Positions 7,934-17,719 of a stretch of DNA of 64,000 nucleotides are shown here, piece after piece. Source of the DNA: Kribbella sp. VKM Ac-2569 (GTDB taxonomy: Bacteria; Actinomycetota; Actinomycetes; Propionibacteriales; Kribbellaceae); contig NZ_SGXJ01000002.1 in assembly GCF_004216905.1 (NCBI RefSeq), forward strand, positions 496,001 to 560,000. Direction: 5' to 3'. How positions within the stretch are numbered: position 1 is the stretch's first letter; every line of letters begins with the position of its first letter. The translations under genes were made by a program, and so were the position numbers. The notes under the pieces were generated by a model, which made no database searches, had not been told where the DNA came from, and worked only from the letters and a program-made list of their open reading frames with translations.

Positions 7934-8709
7934 AGGACGTCGACTTCGTCCGGGACGGCAAGGCGTTGCTGTCCGGGGTGTCGCTGACCGCGGGCGGGGG
8001 TGAGCGGTGGGCGCTGCTCGGGCCGAACGGCGCTGGGAAGAGCACGCTGCTCGGGTTGTGCGGCGCGGTCACGCATCCGACCCGCGGTACGGTCGAGATC
8101 CTCGGACGCCGGCTCGGTACGGTCGACATTCGCACCCTGCGTGAGTCCATCGGGCACGTGAATCCGCGCCACCCGCTGCGGTCGCCGCTGAGCATCCGGG
8201 ACGTCGTACTGACCGGTCTCACCGGGACGATCGAGCGCATGCCGCGCTGGGAACCGACAGCCGACCAGGTACGGCGTGCTGCTGAGCTGATCGAGCTGCT
8301 CGGGATCGGCGGGCTGGCCGGCGCGCACTGGACCACGCTGTCCCAGGGCGAACGTGGTCGGGCGCTGATCGCGCGGGCGCTGATCTCGGACCCGCAGCTC
8401 CTTCTGCTGGACGAGCCGTCGACCGGTCTGGACGTGGCGGCACGCGAGCAATTGTTGGAGACGCTCGACCAGATCCACCTGAGCCACCCGCACCTGGCAT
8501 GGGTCCTCGTCACCCATCACTTGGAGGAGCTCCCCACCTGCACCACTCACGCCGCCCTCCTCCGCGAGGGACGCGTGCTGTCCGCAGGCCCGGTCGACGA
8601 CGTGGTCACCACCGAACTGATCTCGGCGACCTTCGACCATCCGATCGAGATCAACCGCCACGCCGGCCGCTGGACCGCAACCGCCCAACGAGGTACCCAG
8701 CACCGCTGA
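7921..8709 (+). CDS. ABC transporter ATP-binding protein (stand-alone)
   Basis: 262 aa, GTG start overlapping the end of leuA by 13 bases. Walker [10 protein letters not shown] at 34-42, signature [15 protein letters not shown], Walker [13 protein letters not shown] and the H-loop [10 protein letters not shown] are intact. No permease is adjacent. It resembles the ModF/YlmA group of lone ATPases rather than a complete importer. The last 59 bases overlap the convergent membrane-protein gene. Substrate unknown; coupling to leuA may be only transcriptional. Confidence 0.88.
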   Translation: MLELKDVDFVRDGKALLSGVSLTAGGGERWALLGPNGAGKSTLLGLCGAVTHPTRGTVEILGRRLGTVDIRTLRESIGHVNPRHPLRSPLSIRDVVLTGLTGTIERMPRWEPTADQVRRAAELIELLGIGGLAGAHWTTLSQGERGRALIARALISDPQLLLLDEPSTGLDVAAREQLLETLDQIHLSHPHLAWVLVTHHLEELPTCTTHAALLREGRVLSAGPVDDVVTTELISATFDHPIEINRHAGRWTATAQRGTQHR

Positions 8710-9460
8710 GCAGCCCGAGTACGGCGCAGATCCCGGCGAGCCAGAGCCAGAACCCTCGGTCGTCCCGCGCCGACTCGACTGCCCAAACCGCACGACCCTT
8801 CGCGGGCTCGGCGATCACGTACTCGACGGGTACGACGTCGCCGAGCCTGAAGAAGTGCTCGCCGGGGTCCCGATCGGTCTCGAACGTGTGGTCGACACCG
8901 CCGACGGAGTAGCGGATGTCCACCGTGCCGGAGCTCTTGTCCAGCAACCCGGGCTCATGGATGACGACCACAGTCCCATGGGTGATCGCGGTCGGCTCGT
9001 CCGCCGGCCGCGCCACACTCCGTGCGTGCAGACCCAAGGCCCCGAACGGGATCGCGATCAGCAGGAAGAACGCCACCAGGCTGCCCGGCACCAGCGGTGC
9101 TCCGCGCCGCCGCCATCCGGAGGCATGGGCAGCGTGCCGCCCGGTCGGCCCCTCACCGGTCGCGGTCTCCACCGGGCTGACGCCCCGGACCCAGAGAACA
9201 GCCACGACAACCACCATCAGCACCAGCCACGCCACCACCACACCGAGCCCGATCATCCCGCCGACGAACGCCGAGTCGCCGACCGAACTGTGCGCCACGA
9301 GGCCGACCAGAGCGCCGACTCCAGCCCCGAGCGCACCGACAAGGAGCATGACCACGATGGCCCCGATGCCGAACAGGGACGAGCCGGAGTCGGCCAGCTC
9401 GTACGCCGCCGCCGGACCACGTACGAACGCCCAGCTGAGCACCCCGCGAAGCCGACCCAT
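8651..9460 (-). CDS. DUF3592-like multi-pass membrane protein
   Basis: 269 aa from the ATG at 9458-9460. Two N-terminal helices (about 25-50 and 65-90), a third near 120-140, an extracytoplasmic domain with IRYSVGGVDHTFETDRDPGEHFF, and a C-terminal helix. The YxxxG...F layout of the soluble part is that of DUF3592 proteins. Convergent overlap of 59 bp with the ABC gene. Function unknown. Confidence 0.72.
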   Translation of the reverse strand: MGRLRGVLSWAFVRGPAAAYELADSGSSLFGIGAIVVMLLVGALGAGVGALVGLVAHSSVGDSAFVGGMIGLGVVVAWLVLMVVVVAVLWVRGVSPVETATGEGPTGRHAAHASGWRRRGAPLVPGSLVAFFLLIAIPFGALGLHARSVARPADEPTAITHGTVVVIHEPGLLDKSSGTVDIRYSVGGVDHTFETDRDPGEHFFRLGDVVPVEYVIAEPAKGRAVWAVESARDDRGFWLWLAGICAVLGLLSGAGYLVGRLRSSGRRGG

Positions 9461-9523
9461 GTGCCAAGTGTCGTCTACAGTGAGTCCTGCTCCGGGGGTG
9501 GAGTCGTGAGGGCTGGGGGCGAC

Positions 9524-10018
9524 ATGACTGTGATGGGCGAGCGACTGCCCGAGGCCTGGATGGTCGAGTGGCATCGCAACGGCCGCGTCGAGTTCCCGCT
9601 CCGCCGCTGGTCGTTCATGCAGTTTCCGATGCTGCTCGTGCTACCCGTAGCAGTCATGGGCGCGAGCGGCGTCCCGGACATGCTCGACAGCGGATGGCGC
9701 GTCCTCGCCTACCTGCTGATCACGATGTACGCCGCTCTCGTGGTCGGGCTCATCTGGCAGCTCGTCACCCAGCGCCCGATCCTCGTCATCGACCACCGAG
9801 GCATCCACCAAGGCCGCCGCCGCCTCATGCCCTGGGACGAGATCGGCTCCATCGGCCCCGTCTCCGGGTCCAAAATGGCCGGCCAGCTCCCCGTCCACCC
9901 GAAGAACGTCTGGGCCAAGAACCTCGTCCTCACCCAGCAACACGTCAACGACCTACAAACCCTGCAAGCCTGGCTAACCGAACTCCTGACAACCCACCGC
10001 GAAACCACCACCACCTAG
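9524..10018 (+). CDS. Two-TM PH-like domain protein, paralogue 2
   Basis: 164 aa, ATG with GGGGG upstream. Two hydrophobic helices near residues 30-50 and 58-80, then a PH-like tail (ILVIDHRGIHQGRRRLMPWDEIGSI split by a predicted strand pattern). It is related to the protein at 5284-5754. The stop shares CTAG (10015-10018) with the convergent antitoxin gene. Function unknown. Confidence 0.78.
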   Translation: MTVMGERLPEAWMVEWHRNGRVEFPLRRWSFMQFPMLLVLPVAVMGASGVPDMLDSGWRVLAYLLITMYAALVVGLIWQLVTQRPILVIDHRGIHQGRRRLMPWDEIGSIGPVSGSKMAGQLPVHPKNVWAKNLVLTQQHVNDLQTLQAWLTELLTTHRETTTT

Positions 10019-10314
10019 GCAGCAGGCGTGGTCTCGTCGAAGCGCACCACGAGCTGGGCATGGAACGCATGGGCGATGCGCTCCAAGAGCGCGAGGGTAG
10101 GCACGGTCCCGCCGGCCTCGAAACGCGCCAGCGCGGACTGCGTCATCCCAGCAGCCTCAGCCAACCTCGTCTGCGTCCAGCCACGCTGCTCACGCATCGT
10201 CCGAACGGTCGCCCCCAGTTCGAACGCACGGCGTGTGGCGTCGTACGCGTCCAACGCGCCAGGCTCGGCCATCCGGCGCTCCCGCAAACCATCCCATCCA
10301 GTCCGGCCAGTCAC
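10015..10314 (-). CDS. higA: HigA-like antitoxin, XRE family helix-turn-helix
   Basis: 99 aa from a GTG at 10312-10314, with GGAGGA seven bases upstream inside the toxin 3' end. The Xre/Cro HTH is at about residues 35-90 (WTQTRLAEAAGMTQSALARFE). It begins one base after the toxin stop, so it is co-translated. Toxin-first order is typical of higBA. It should neutralise the toxin and repress the pair via the operator at 10668-10683. Confidence 0.85.
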   Translation of the reverse strand: MTGRTGWDGLRERRMAEPGALDAYDATRRAFELGATVRTMREQRGWTQTRLAEAAGMTQSALARFEAGGTVPTLALLERIAHAFHAQLVVRFDETTPAA

Positions 10315-10315
10315 C

Positions 10316-10669
10316 TCAGTCCTCCTCCGTCGCTGAGACCACGTGCGCTTCCCGTACACATTTTCGGTACGCCCGCACCGCCCTGTCGATCTCCCGAACC
10401 TCCCGCATCCGGCTCTTCCTGAACACGGTCAGCAGAACGATCCGCCGGTCGGTCGCGATCCAGTACGTAACCCGCATCGCATCCTGGTCGAGCCAGAAGC
10501 GCAACTCGCGGAGCTTTCCCTCGATCTGTTTGGTGTACGGCTCCCCCAGCAGCGGACCGCGGTCAGCAAGGAGATCCACGTAGAAGGCGACGCGTGCGAA
10601 CAGATCGGTCGGTAGAGCTTCGAGCCAGGTACGCACCTCGGCTTCGAGTTCAACGGTACCCCAGGACAT
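10316..10669 (-). CDS. higB: HigB-like toxin, RelE/ParE superfamily
   Basis: 117 aa. The Gp49/HigB-type fold is indicated by the N-terminal helices, GKLRELRFWLDQDAMRVTYW and IVLLTVFRKSRM with basic residues of the RNase site, followed by EIDRAVRAYR. The family cleaves mRNA on the ribosome. The start codon lies within the palindromic operator, so initiation is nearly leaderless. Stability or stress role is inference. Confidence 0.87.
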   Translation of the reverse strand: MSWGTVELEAEVRTWLEALPTDLFARVAFYVDLLADRGPLLGEPYTKQIEGKLRELRFWLDQDAMRVTYWIATDRRIVLLTVFRKSRMREVREIDRAVRAYRKCVREAHVVSATEED

Positions 10670-10683
10670 AGCAAGGATGCTAT
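10668..10683. promoter_or_regulatory. Operator of the higBA pair
   Basis: Perfect inverted repeat ATAGCA-AGGA-TGCTAT overlapping the toxin start codon. Position and symmetry fit autorepression by the HigA dimer. Confidence 0.65.
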
Positions 10684-10716
10684 AACGATCTCGCTACTGT
10701 CGGTTACAGCGGTGGG

Positions 10717-11463
10717 TCAGGTGAGGCCGAGGCGTTTGGAGAGGCGGGGGCCTCGTTTGATTTTGATTTCGCCGAGGATGGCGGTGCCGCGGATGTGGAA
10801 GCGTTTGGGGGTGGCGGGCTGGGCGTTCGGGTCGGGGACGGCCTTGAGGCCGGCTTCCTGTTCGGAGACGGAGCCGAGGATGGGGTTGCTGTCGAGGAGG
10901 ACGATCGCGTTCTGCGGGACCCGAATCTTCACGTCCGCGAGGATCGACTTCACGTCGATCGTGATCTCGTCGAACGGGATCTGCGCCTCGGTGTAGTCGA
11001 GCGTGACGTCGCCGAGGACCGCGTTCACCTCCTGGCGCTGCGGGACCAGCCAGCTCCCCATCCGCTTGGACTCGGACATGAACACGTTGATCACCGGGCC
11101 GGTCTCCACCAGCGCGCCGCCGTACTGCGGAGTGGTCGACGGCACGCTCTGCGCCCGCGGGCCGGTCGGCAGGTCGGCGGTCAGCTCGACCAGTTCGCCG
11201 TACGTCTTGGAGGAGTACAGCGTCTCGAGCCGGTCCTCGAGCTCGGTGTACGACAGCCGGCCCTCGCCCGCGGCGTCGCGGAGGATGTCGGCGACCTCCT
11301 CCCGCTCGAGATCGGACACCCGGCGCCGCAGCGCCGGATCGTCACCGCCCTGCGCGGGCACGACATCCTGCGGGCGGTTCTCCTGGGGAACGTCATCCTG
11401 AGCCACCCCAAAACCATACGCGCGCCCAGCGGCCACTGCCGCCAGGATTCTCCCCCGATTCAC
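10717..11463 (-). CDS. DUF1707 and LiaF-like C-terminal domain protein
   Basis: Up to 248 aa from a GTG at 11463; a GTG at 11406 is an equally possible start. A DUF1707 domain lies at about residues 48-95 (EREEVADILRDAAGEGRLSYTELEDRLE). A LiaF/DUF2154-type beta domain follows (INVFMSESKRMG, then GDVTLDYTEAQI and ILGEIKIKRG). No membrane helix is clear. The family often accompanies envelope-stress regulation. Specific role unknown. Confidence 0.82.
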   Translation of the reverse strand: MNRGRILAAVAAGRAYGFGVAQDDVPQENRPQDVVPAQGGDDPALRRRVSDLEREEVADILRDAAGEGRLSYTELEDRLETLYSSKTYGELVELTADLPTGPRAQSVPSTTPQYGGALVETGPVINVFMSESKRMGSWLVPQRQEVNAVLGDVTLDYTEAQIPFDEITIDVKSILADVKIRVPQNAIVLLDSNPILGSVSEQEAGLKAVPDPNAQPATPKRFHIRGTAILGEIKIKRGPRLSKRLGLT

Positions 11464-11502
11464 CCCTGACCCAATCCCTGACCACGCCTCATACTGACGA
11501 CC

Positions 11503-11811
11503 ATGAACTGGGGCAGGGTGCGAAGGGCGAGGGTTGTCGCGGCGGTGTACTTGATCGCGTTCGTGAGTCTGTACGGCGGGGTCGCATGCGTGCTGCTCGC
11601 GCAGTTCACCGGGCAGGAGCGCCTGGCACTCGGCGGACTCCCGTTTGTCGTGAGCGTGGTCGCGTTATTCGTTCTGGCCTGGCTGCTCCGTGAGCAGCTC
11701 TCCGAGCCGGCGAGTCGATGGACGGCGCGGATGAGCAACCATCAGCGCGCATACCAGCGACTCGCGTCGGGGGTCGAGCTGCGGCGGGCGTGGCAGGTGC
11801 TACGGGGGTGA
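11503..11811 (+). CDS. Small two-TM membrane protein
   Basis: 102 aa with helices at about 11-33 (VVAAVYLIAFVSLYGGVACV) and 45-65, then a basic cytoplasmic tail. It is divergent from the DUF1707 gene. I recognise no family. Confidence 0.6.
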   Translation: MNWGRVRRARVVAAVYLIAFVSLYGGVACVLLAQFTGQERLALGGLPFVVSVVALFVLAWLLREQLSEPASRWTARMSNHQRAYQRLASGVELRRAWQVLRG

Positions 11812-11912
11812 GGGTCGCCTGACCGTCGGGTGAGACGGAGGTCGCGTCGGCGGGCGGGGTGGGGAGAACTAGGCTTTGGGTGTTCAGTCCAGTCTGTGTG
11901 GAGGTATGCCCG

Positions 11913-13580
11913 GTGTCTGCCGACTTCAACTACTCCGATCTGTTGCCGTTGGGTGCCGACGAGACGGAGTACCGGCTGCTGACGACGGAGGGTGTCAGCA
12001 CGTTCACCGCGGGCGATCGGACGTTCCTGCAGATCCAGCCGGACGTGCTGCAGGCGCTCACCGCGGAGGCGATGCACGACATCTCGCACTACCTGCGGAC
12101 CGCGCACCTCGAACAGCTGCGGCGGATCATCGACGACCCGGCGGCGTCCGGGAACGACCGGTTCGTCGCGCTCGACCTGCTGAAGAACGCGAACATCTCG
12201 GCCGGCGGCGTACTCCCGATGTGCCAGGACACCGGCACCGCGATCGTGATGGGCAAGAAGTCCGAGGGCGTACTCACCGGCGCGGTCGACGAGGAGTGGA
12301 TCAGCCGTGGCGTGTACGACGCCTACACCAAGCTGAACCTGCGCTACTCGCAGATGGCCCCGCTGAACATGTGGGACGAGAAGAACACCGGCTCCAACCT
12401 CCCGGCGCAGATCGAGCTGTACTCGACCCCGGCCGGCTCGGGCGACCCGGCGTACAAGTTCCTGTTCATGGCCAAGGGCGGCGGCTCGGCGAACAAGTCC
12501 TTCCTCTACCAGGAGACGAAGGCGGTCCTGAACCCGTCACGGATGATGGAGTTCCTGGACGAGAAGATCAGGTCGTTGGGTACGGCGGCGTGCCCGCCGT
12601 ACCACCTTGCGGTCGTGGTCGGCGGCACGTCGGCCGAGTTCGCGCTGAAGACCGCGAAGTACGCCTCCGCGCACTACCTCGACACGCTGCCGACCGCGGG
12701 ATCGCCGGTGGGGCACGGGTTCCGGGACGTGGAGCTGGAGGAAGAGGTCTTCAAGCTCACGCAGGAGTTCGGGATCGGGGCGCAGTTCGGCGGGAAGTAC
12801 TTCTGCCACGACGTCCGCGTGATCCGGCTGCCGCGGCACGGCGCGTCCTGCCCGGTCGCGATCGCGGTGTCCTGCTCGGCGGACCGGCAGGCGCTGGCGA
12901 AGATCACGCCGGAGGGTGTGTTCCTCGAGCAGCTCGAGCGCGACCCGGCGCGGTTCCTGCCGGACACCACCGACGAGCACCTGTCCGACGACACCGAGGT
13001 CGTGCGGATCGACCTGAACCGGCCGATGAGCGAGGTCCGCGAGGAGCTGTCCAAGCTGCCGGTGAAGACGCGGCTCTCGCTGAGCGGTCCGCTGGTTGTG
13101 GCGCGCGACATCGCGCACGCGAAGATCAAGGAGCGGCTGGACGCCGGCGAGCCGATGCCCTCGTACCTGCGGGACCACGCGGTGTACTACGCGGGTCCGG
13201 CGAAGACGCCCGAGGGTTACGCGTCCGGGTCGTTCGGGCCGACGACGGCGGGGCGGATGGATGCGTACGTCGATCAGTTCCAGGCGGCCGGTGGGTCGTT
13301 CGTGATGCTTGCCAAGGGCAACCGGTCGGCGAAGGTGACGGCGGCGTGCAAGGAGCACGGCGGGTTCTACCTCGGGTCGATCGGCGGGCCGGCGGCGCGG
13401 CTGGCGCAGGACTGCATCAAGTCCGTCGACGTGATCGAGTACCCGGAGCTCGGCATGGAGGCGATCTGGAAGATCCAGGTCGAGGACTTCCCGGCCTTCA
13501 TCGTCGTCGACGACAAAGGCAACGACTTCTTCACTGACACCCGCAAGCCCGTCCCCCTCACGGTGCGTCCACGCAGTTGA
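11913..13580 (+). CDS. fumA: Class I fumarate hydratase ([4Fe-4S])
   Basis: 555 aa. It interconverts fumarate and malate in the TCA cycle. The three cluster cysteines are Cys104 (MCQDTGT), Cys227 (AACPPYH) and Cys313 (ASCPVA), spaced as in E. coli FumA. The GTG at 11913 is chosen because GGAGG lies eight bases upstream; an ATG at 11859 is in frame but has no such site. A class II fumarase lies 1.4 kb downstream on the other strand. Confidence 0.94.
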   Translation: MSADFNYSDLLPLGADETEYRLLTTEGVSTFTAGDRTFLQIQPDVLQALTAEAMHDISHYLRTAHLEQLRRIIDDPAASGNDRFVALDLLKNANISAGGVLPMCQDTGTAIVMGKKSEGVLTGAVDEEWISRGVYDAYTKLNLRYSQMAPLNMWDEKNTGSNLPAQIELYSTPAGSGDPAYKFLFMAKGGGSANKSFLYQETKAVLNPSRMMEFLDEKIRSLGTAACPPYHLAVVVGGTSAEFALKTAKYASAHYLDTLPTAGSPVGHGFRDVELEEEVFKLTQEFGIGAQFGGKYFCHDVRVIRLPRHGASCPVAIAVSCSADRQALAKITPEGVFLEQLERDPARFLPDTTDEHLSDDTEVVRIDLNRPMSEVREELSKLPVKTRLSLSGPLVVARDIAHAKIKERLDAGEPMPSYLRDHAVYYAGPAKTPEGYASGSFGPTTAGRMDAYVDQFQAAGGSFVMLAKGNRSAKVTAACKEHGGFYLGSIGGPAARLAQDCIKSVDVIEYPELGMEAIWKIQVEDFPAFIVVDDKGNDFFTDTRKPVPLTVRPRS

Positions 13581-13610
13581 CGTGGTGGGGGGATCGTCGG
13601 ACCCTCGGAG

Positions 13611-14048
13611 GTGGGGGTGGTGGCGATGGGCCGGCGGATGTTGCGGGCGGGGAACCGGATCGGCGTGTGGATGTACAAGACGCTGGACGGGCGGTGGGCG
13701 AGTGGGAGCAAGGACGTTCACGTCCTGATGCTCACCACCCCCGGCCGCCGGACCGGCGTACCGCGGTCGACGTGTGTGCGGTACGTCGATACGCCCGACG
13801 GACTGCTCGTCTGGGGCACCGGATCGGGCTCCCGCCGGGACCCGGACTGGTTCCGCAACCTCCGCGCGGCGCAGACCACCGACGTACAGATCGGCGCTGT
13901 GCACACGACCATGCGTGCACAGGAACTGACCGATCCCGAGCGGCACACGGTGTGGACCGACGTCATCCTCCGCGAGGACCCGCGGATCGGCCGGTACGCG
14001 ACGAAGGCGCAGCGGACGATCCCCGTCGCCGTACTGAAACCGGCCTGA
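13611..14048 (+). CDS. Deazaflavin (F420)-dependent nitroreductase family protein
   Basis: 145 aa, start uncertain among GTG 13611, GTG 13617 and ATG 13626. The Ddn-type split-barrel features are present: VHVLMLTTPGRRTGVPRSTCV, then GTGSGSRRDPDWFRNLRA. This family binds F420 or related flavins and reduces quinones or nitro compounds. The gene follows fumA by 30 bases and may be read with it. Confidence 0.87.
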   Translation: MGVVAMGRRMLRAGNRIGVWMYKTLDGRWASGSKDVHVLMLTTPGRRTGVPRSTCVRYVDTPDGLLVWGTGSGSRRDPDWFRNLRAAQTTDVQIGAVHTTMRAQELTDPERHTVWTDVILREDPRIGRYATKAQRTIPVAVLKPA

Positions 14049-14051
14049 CTC

Positions 14052-14210
14052 TCAGCCGGCCTTGGTGTCGGCGACTTCAGGCAGTTTGAGCATGAGTTTC
14101 TTCGCGGCCTGGACGAGATCGGCTTCGTTGTGGCCGAAGGCCTGGAGGTAGCTCCTGAGGGCGGATCGCAGTAGCTGGAGCTCCTCTGCTTGCAAATCGA
14201 TGGTGTACAT
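14052..14210 (-). CDS. Small helical protein, 52 aa
   Basis: ATG at 14208-14210, stop at 14052. The peptide starts MYTIDLQAEELQLLRSALR and ends EVADTKAG; it is rich in Leu, Glu and Lys and predicted to be mostly alpha-helical. Codon use resembles real genes, with G or C at most third positions. The stop is three bases from the convergent nitroreductase stop. No family recognised. Confidence 0.6.
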   Translation of the reverse strand: MYTIDLQAEELQLLRSALRSYLQAFGHNEADLVQAAKKLMLKLPEVADTKAG

Positions 14211-14267
14211 ATCTCCAAGCTAAGTCCAAACCGGGAAGTTGGACCCCCTCGTGACCCACCTGTGTTG

Positions 14268-14948
14268 TCAGGCGCTGTGGAGCTCCTCCGCGATCAGGTC
14301 GGGCTGGTGGGTCGTCGGCGCGACGGGCAGTCGCCAGGCCGGCGGCGCGGACCAGGACTGCCAGTCGTCGGAGAACGGCGACGTCCAGGCCTCGATGTCG
14401 CGGATCGCCGCGTGCGCATCGGCGACGATCTGCTCCGCCTCAGCCGCAGTGAAACGCCCGGCGATGACGGCGCCCTCCAACTCGTCCTCGTCCTTCCACT
14501 CGATGCTGCGGTCCGGGTTGATCCAGAGATCGAGCACATGATCGACAGTGCTGGTACGGCGGGAAGCCCAGTCGCGCACATGCTCACGCTCGAGGTTCAC
14601 GTACCACCCGCGGAAGGTCCCGTCCGCGTCCCAGAAGCACCAGACCGACCACGGCTTCCCGAGCGGTGACACCTTCAGGATCCCGGTCCCGCGCCAGACG
14701 TCGAGCTTCAGCACCCGGTCCGCGGTGAACATCGCGACCGGTCCGGCGTGCCGCGTCTCGCGTCCGTCGGTCAGGACCGGTTTGAGCAGCGGCGTACCCG
14801 GCGCGAGCCAGGCGACCAGCCCGTCCGCGTCGTCACGCACGACCGTCATCGGCCGCACGTTCGGCTTGTCCGCATGCCGTCCGGTGCCTTCGTAAACCCA
14901 CTCGATCGTCGTACCTGGCTCCCAGTACTGCATCAGTCCATCGGTCAC
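14268..14948 (-). CDS. DUF402 family protein
   Basis: 226 aa, GTG start whose GTGA overlaps the fumC stop (an ATG five codons in is an alternative). The DUF402 core is [23 protein letters not shown] with the conserved D-x-x-W-I-x-P ([19 protein letters not shown]) acidic metal site. Characterised relatives are nucleoside di-/triphosphate phosphatases. It appears to be in an operon with fumC. Confidence 0.87.
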   Translation of the reverse strand: MTDGLMQYWEPGTTIEWVYEGTGRHADKPNVRPMTVVRDDADGLVAWLAPGTPLLKPVLTDGRETRHAGPVAMFTADRVLKLDVWRGTGILKVSPLGKPWSVWCFWDADGTFRGWYVNLEREHVRDWASRRTSTVDHVLDLWINPDRSIEWKDEDELEGAVIAGRFTAAEAEQIVADAHAAIRDIEAWTSPFSDDWQSWSAPPAWRLPVAPTTHQPDLIAEELHSA

Positions 14949-16348
14949 GACTGGGCCGGCCGGGTCATGGACAGTACGTCGAGGGCCGCGTCCAGCTGTT
15001 CCTCGGTCAGGTCTCCCTTCTCGACGTGACCGTTCTCGATCACGACCTCGCGGATCGTTTTCCCTTGTTTCAAAGCACTCTTGGCGACGGCAGCGGCGTT
15101 CTCGTACCCGATGTAGCGGTTCAGCGGGGTCACGATCGACGGCGACGACTCGGCCAGCGCGCGGGCGTGGTCGACGTTCGCCGTGATGCCGTCGACGCAG
15201 CGGTCGGCGAGCAGACGCGAGCTGTTCGCCAGCAGGCTGATGGATTCGAGCAGGTTGCGCGCGATCACCGGCAGCATCACGTTCAGCTCGAAGTTGCCTC
15301 CGGCACCGGCCACGGTGATCGTGGTGTCGTTGCCGATCACCTGGGCGGCGACCATCAGCGTCGCTTCGCAGATCACCGGGTTCACCTTGCCCGGCATGAT
15401 GCTCGACCCGGGTTGCAGGTCCGGCAGCGCGATCTCGCCGAGCCCGGCGCGCGGCCCGGATCCCATCCAGCGCAGGTCGTTGCAGATCTTCGTCAGACTG
15501 ACCGCGATCGTCTTCAGCTGCCCGGACAGCTCGACCAGCCCGTCGCGAGCGCCCTGCGCCTCGAAGTGGTCCTCGGCCTCGGTCAGCTCCAGCCCGGTGC
15601 GGCGGTTCAGCTCGGTGATCACCGCGGCCGCGAAACCGGGTGGCGTGTTGATCCCGGTCCCGACCGCGGTCCCGCCCAGCGGCAGCTCGGCGACCCTCGG
15701 GAGCGTCGCCCGTACCCGCGCGGCGCCGCGACTGATCTGCTGCGCGTAGCCGTTGAACTCCTGGCCGAGCGTCACCGGGGTCGCGTCCATCAGGTGCGTC
15801 CGCCCGGACTTCACCACCTCGGCGAACTCGGATCCCTTACGGGACAGGGAATCCGCGAGATGCTCGAGCGCGGGCAGCAGCTCCTGCACGACGCCGGCCG
15901 TCGCCGCGACGTGGATCGCCGAGGGGAAGGTGTCGTTGCTGGACTGCGACGCGTTGACGTGATCGTTCGGGTGCACGTCCGCGCCGAGCGAGCGGGTGGC
16001 GAGGGTGGCCAGGACCTCGTTGGCGTTCATGTTCGTCGACGTACCCGAACCGGTCTGGAAGACGTCGATCGGGAACTCCGCGTCGAACTCCCCCGCGGCT
16101 ACCTGGTCCGCGGCGGCCACGATCGCGGCCGACCGGTCCGCGTCGAGCACCCCGAGCGAGGCGTTCACGACCGCGGCCGAGGCCTTGATCTGCGCGAGCG
16201 CGTGCACGAGCGCCGGTGCCAGCGGCCGCCCGGAGATCGGGAAGTTCTCCACCGCACGCTGCGTCTGCGCCCGCCACAACGCGTCGCGAGGCACCTTGAC
16301 CTCGCCCATCGTGTCGTGCTCGATCCTGAACTCCGCGTCATCACCCAT
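14945..16348 (-). CDS. fumC: Class II fumarate hydratase
   Basis: 467 aa, normal length. The fumarase/aspartase signature [11 protein letters not shown] lies near residues 310-325. The N-terminal DTMGEVKVP and the STNMNANEV substrate loop are present. It is iron-independent and oxygen-stable. It is co-directional and coupled with the DUF402 gene. The same reaction is encoded by the class I enzyme at 11913-13580. Confidence 0.96.
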   Translation of the reverse strand: MGDDAEFRIEHDTMGEVKVPRDALWRAQTQRAVENFPISGRPLAPALVHALAQIKASAAVVNASLGVLDADRSAAIVAAADQVAAGEFDAEFPIDVFQTGSGTSTNMNANEVLATLATRSLGADVHPNDHVNASQSSNDTFPSAIHVAATAGVVQELLPALEHLADSLSRKGSEFAEVVKSGRTHLMDATPVTLGQEFNGYAQQISRGAARVRATLPRVAELPLGGTAVGTGINTPPGFAAAVITELNRRTGLELTEAEDHFEAQGARDGLVELSGQLKTIAVSLTKICNDLRWMGSGPRAGLGEIALPDLQPGSSIMPGKVNPVICEATLMVAAQVIGNDTTITVAGAGGNFELNVMLPVIARNLLESISLLANSSRLLADRCVDGITANVDHARALAESSPSIVTPLNRYIGYENAAAVAKSALKQGKTIREVVIENGHVEKGDLTEEQLDAALDVLSMTRPAQS

Positions 16349-16394
16349 ACCAAAAAGAGTACGTCGCTGAGCGTTGCCGGATCATGCCGATCGT

Positions 16395-17054
16395 CTACCT
16401 GTGGACAACGCCACAGCCCTGATAGACGAAGTACGTCTCGGCCCGGCCCTGGAGCTCGACGGGCACCGGTTTGACGACACAGGCACCGAACACCGAGGTG
16501 ACGGCGGACTCGAGCGCCTCCGAGGACGACGAGGACCAGACGGTCAGTACGCCGTCGGCGCGGAGCTTGGTGCGGCAGGTGGTGAGGAAGTCGGACGAGT
16601 AGATGGCTGAGTTCTCGTTGTAGACAAGGAAGTCCGGGCCGTTGTCGACGTCCAGCAGGATCGCGTCGACCGATCCGTCGGGGAGGTCCGTGACGACAGC
16701 CCGCACGTCACCGATCACCACACCGACGCGTGGGTCGTCCAGGATCGACGGGACCAGGCCGGAGCGCATCCAGGACACCACGTCCGGCTCGATCTCCGCG
16801 ACGATCACCTGCCCGAGGCGGGAATCGGCCAGCAGCGCCCGGACCGTGTACCCGAGCCCGAGTCCACCGACGAGCACCCGATCCGGATGCCGCACCGCCT
16901 CCAGCGCAGCCGAAGCCAGCAGTTCCTCGCTCGACGTCTCCTGGTCGTCCATCACGAAGACCCCGTTGACCCGCAACTCCAGCGCCCCGTCGTCGCGTCG
17001 CCGCAGTACCAGCTCGCCCCGCGGGCTGAGCGCTCGTGCCAGCTCCACCGTCAC
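16395..17054 (-). CDS. Spermidine synthase-like SAM-fold protein
   Basis: 219 aa. The nucleotide-binding motif VLVGGLGLGYTVRALL is at about 61-76, with an acidic strand end (VIVAEIEPDVV) and LLDVDNGPDFL where polyamine synthases have the catalytic Asp. It lacks the long N-terminal beta-hairpin of true spermidine synthases, so it may be a methyltransferase-like protein. The start overlaps the response-regulator stop by four bases. Confidence 0.8.
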   Translation of the reverse strand: MTVELARALSPRGELVLRRRDDGALELRVNGVFVMDDQETSSEELLASAALEAVRHPDRVLVGGLGLGYTVRALLADSRLGQVIVAEIEPDVVSWMRSGLVPSILDDPRVGVVIGDVRAVVTDLPDGSVDAILLDVDNGPDFLVYNENSAIYSSDFLTTCRTKLRADGVLTVWSSSSSEALESAVTSVFGACVVKPVPVELQGRAETYFVYQGCGVVHR

Positions 17055-17719
17055 ACCAGCCCTGCGTCGTGGGCCAGCAGCGCGAGCTGCACGCGGTTGG
17101 TGAGTTGCAGCTTCGCGAGCGAGTTCGTCAGATGCGTCTTCACCGTGGCGACCCCGACCTCCAGTGCAGCAGCCGCTTCCGCATTGCTCTTGCCCTGAGC
17201 CACGGTCAGTACGACGTCCCGCTCCCGCTCCGTCAACTGCGCCAGCGCCGCGAGAGCCGTCGTACGGCGGCTGTCCTGGTCGACCGCACCCACGTGGTCC
17301 ATCAGCAGTCGGGTGGACTGTGGTGAGAGCACGGACTCGCCAGCTGCCACCTTCACCACAGCGGCAACGATCTCAGCCGGCGCAGCGTCCTTGAGCAGAT
17401 AACCTGACGCACCAGCCCGCAGTGCGCGCAGCAGAGCCTGATCCGACCCGAACGTGGTCAGCATGACCACCTCCGGAGCACCAGCTCGCCTGCGGATCGC
17501 AGCAGTCGCAGCAACCCCGTCCAGCACCGGCATCCCGATGTCCATCAGTACCACATCCGGCCGCAGATCACGCGCCGCATCGACCGCCTGCTGCCCGTCG
17601 GTGGCCTCACCGACCAGCACCAGCTCCGGGGCACCGGCCAGCATGCTGGAAAGCCCTACCCGGACGAGTGGGTCGTCATCGACCAACAGCAGCCGGACCG
17701 GTTCACTCACGCCCGTCAT
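17051..17719 (-). CDS. NarL/LuxR family response regulator
   Basis: 222 aa. The receiver domain has acidic residues DDD at 14-16 and phosphoacceptor Asp60 (VVLMDIGMP), and Lys in GYLLKD. A GerE-type HTH (TERERDVVLTVAQGKSNAEA) covers about 160-215. The gene overlaps the histidine kinase by 17 bases, so they form a cognate pair. Confidence 0.94.
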   Translation of the reverse strand: MTGVSEPVRLLLVDDDPLVRVGLSSMLAGAPELVLVGEATDGQQAVDAARDLRPDVVLMDIGMPVLDGVAATAAIRRRAGAPEVVMLTTFGSDQALLRALRAGASGYLLKDAAPAEIVAAVVKVAAGESVLSPQSTRLLMDHVGAVDQDSRRTTALAALAQLTERERDVVLTVAQGKSNAEAAAALEVGVATVKTHLTNSLAKLQLTNRVQLALLAHDAGLV

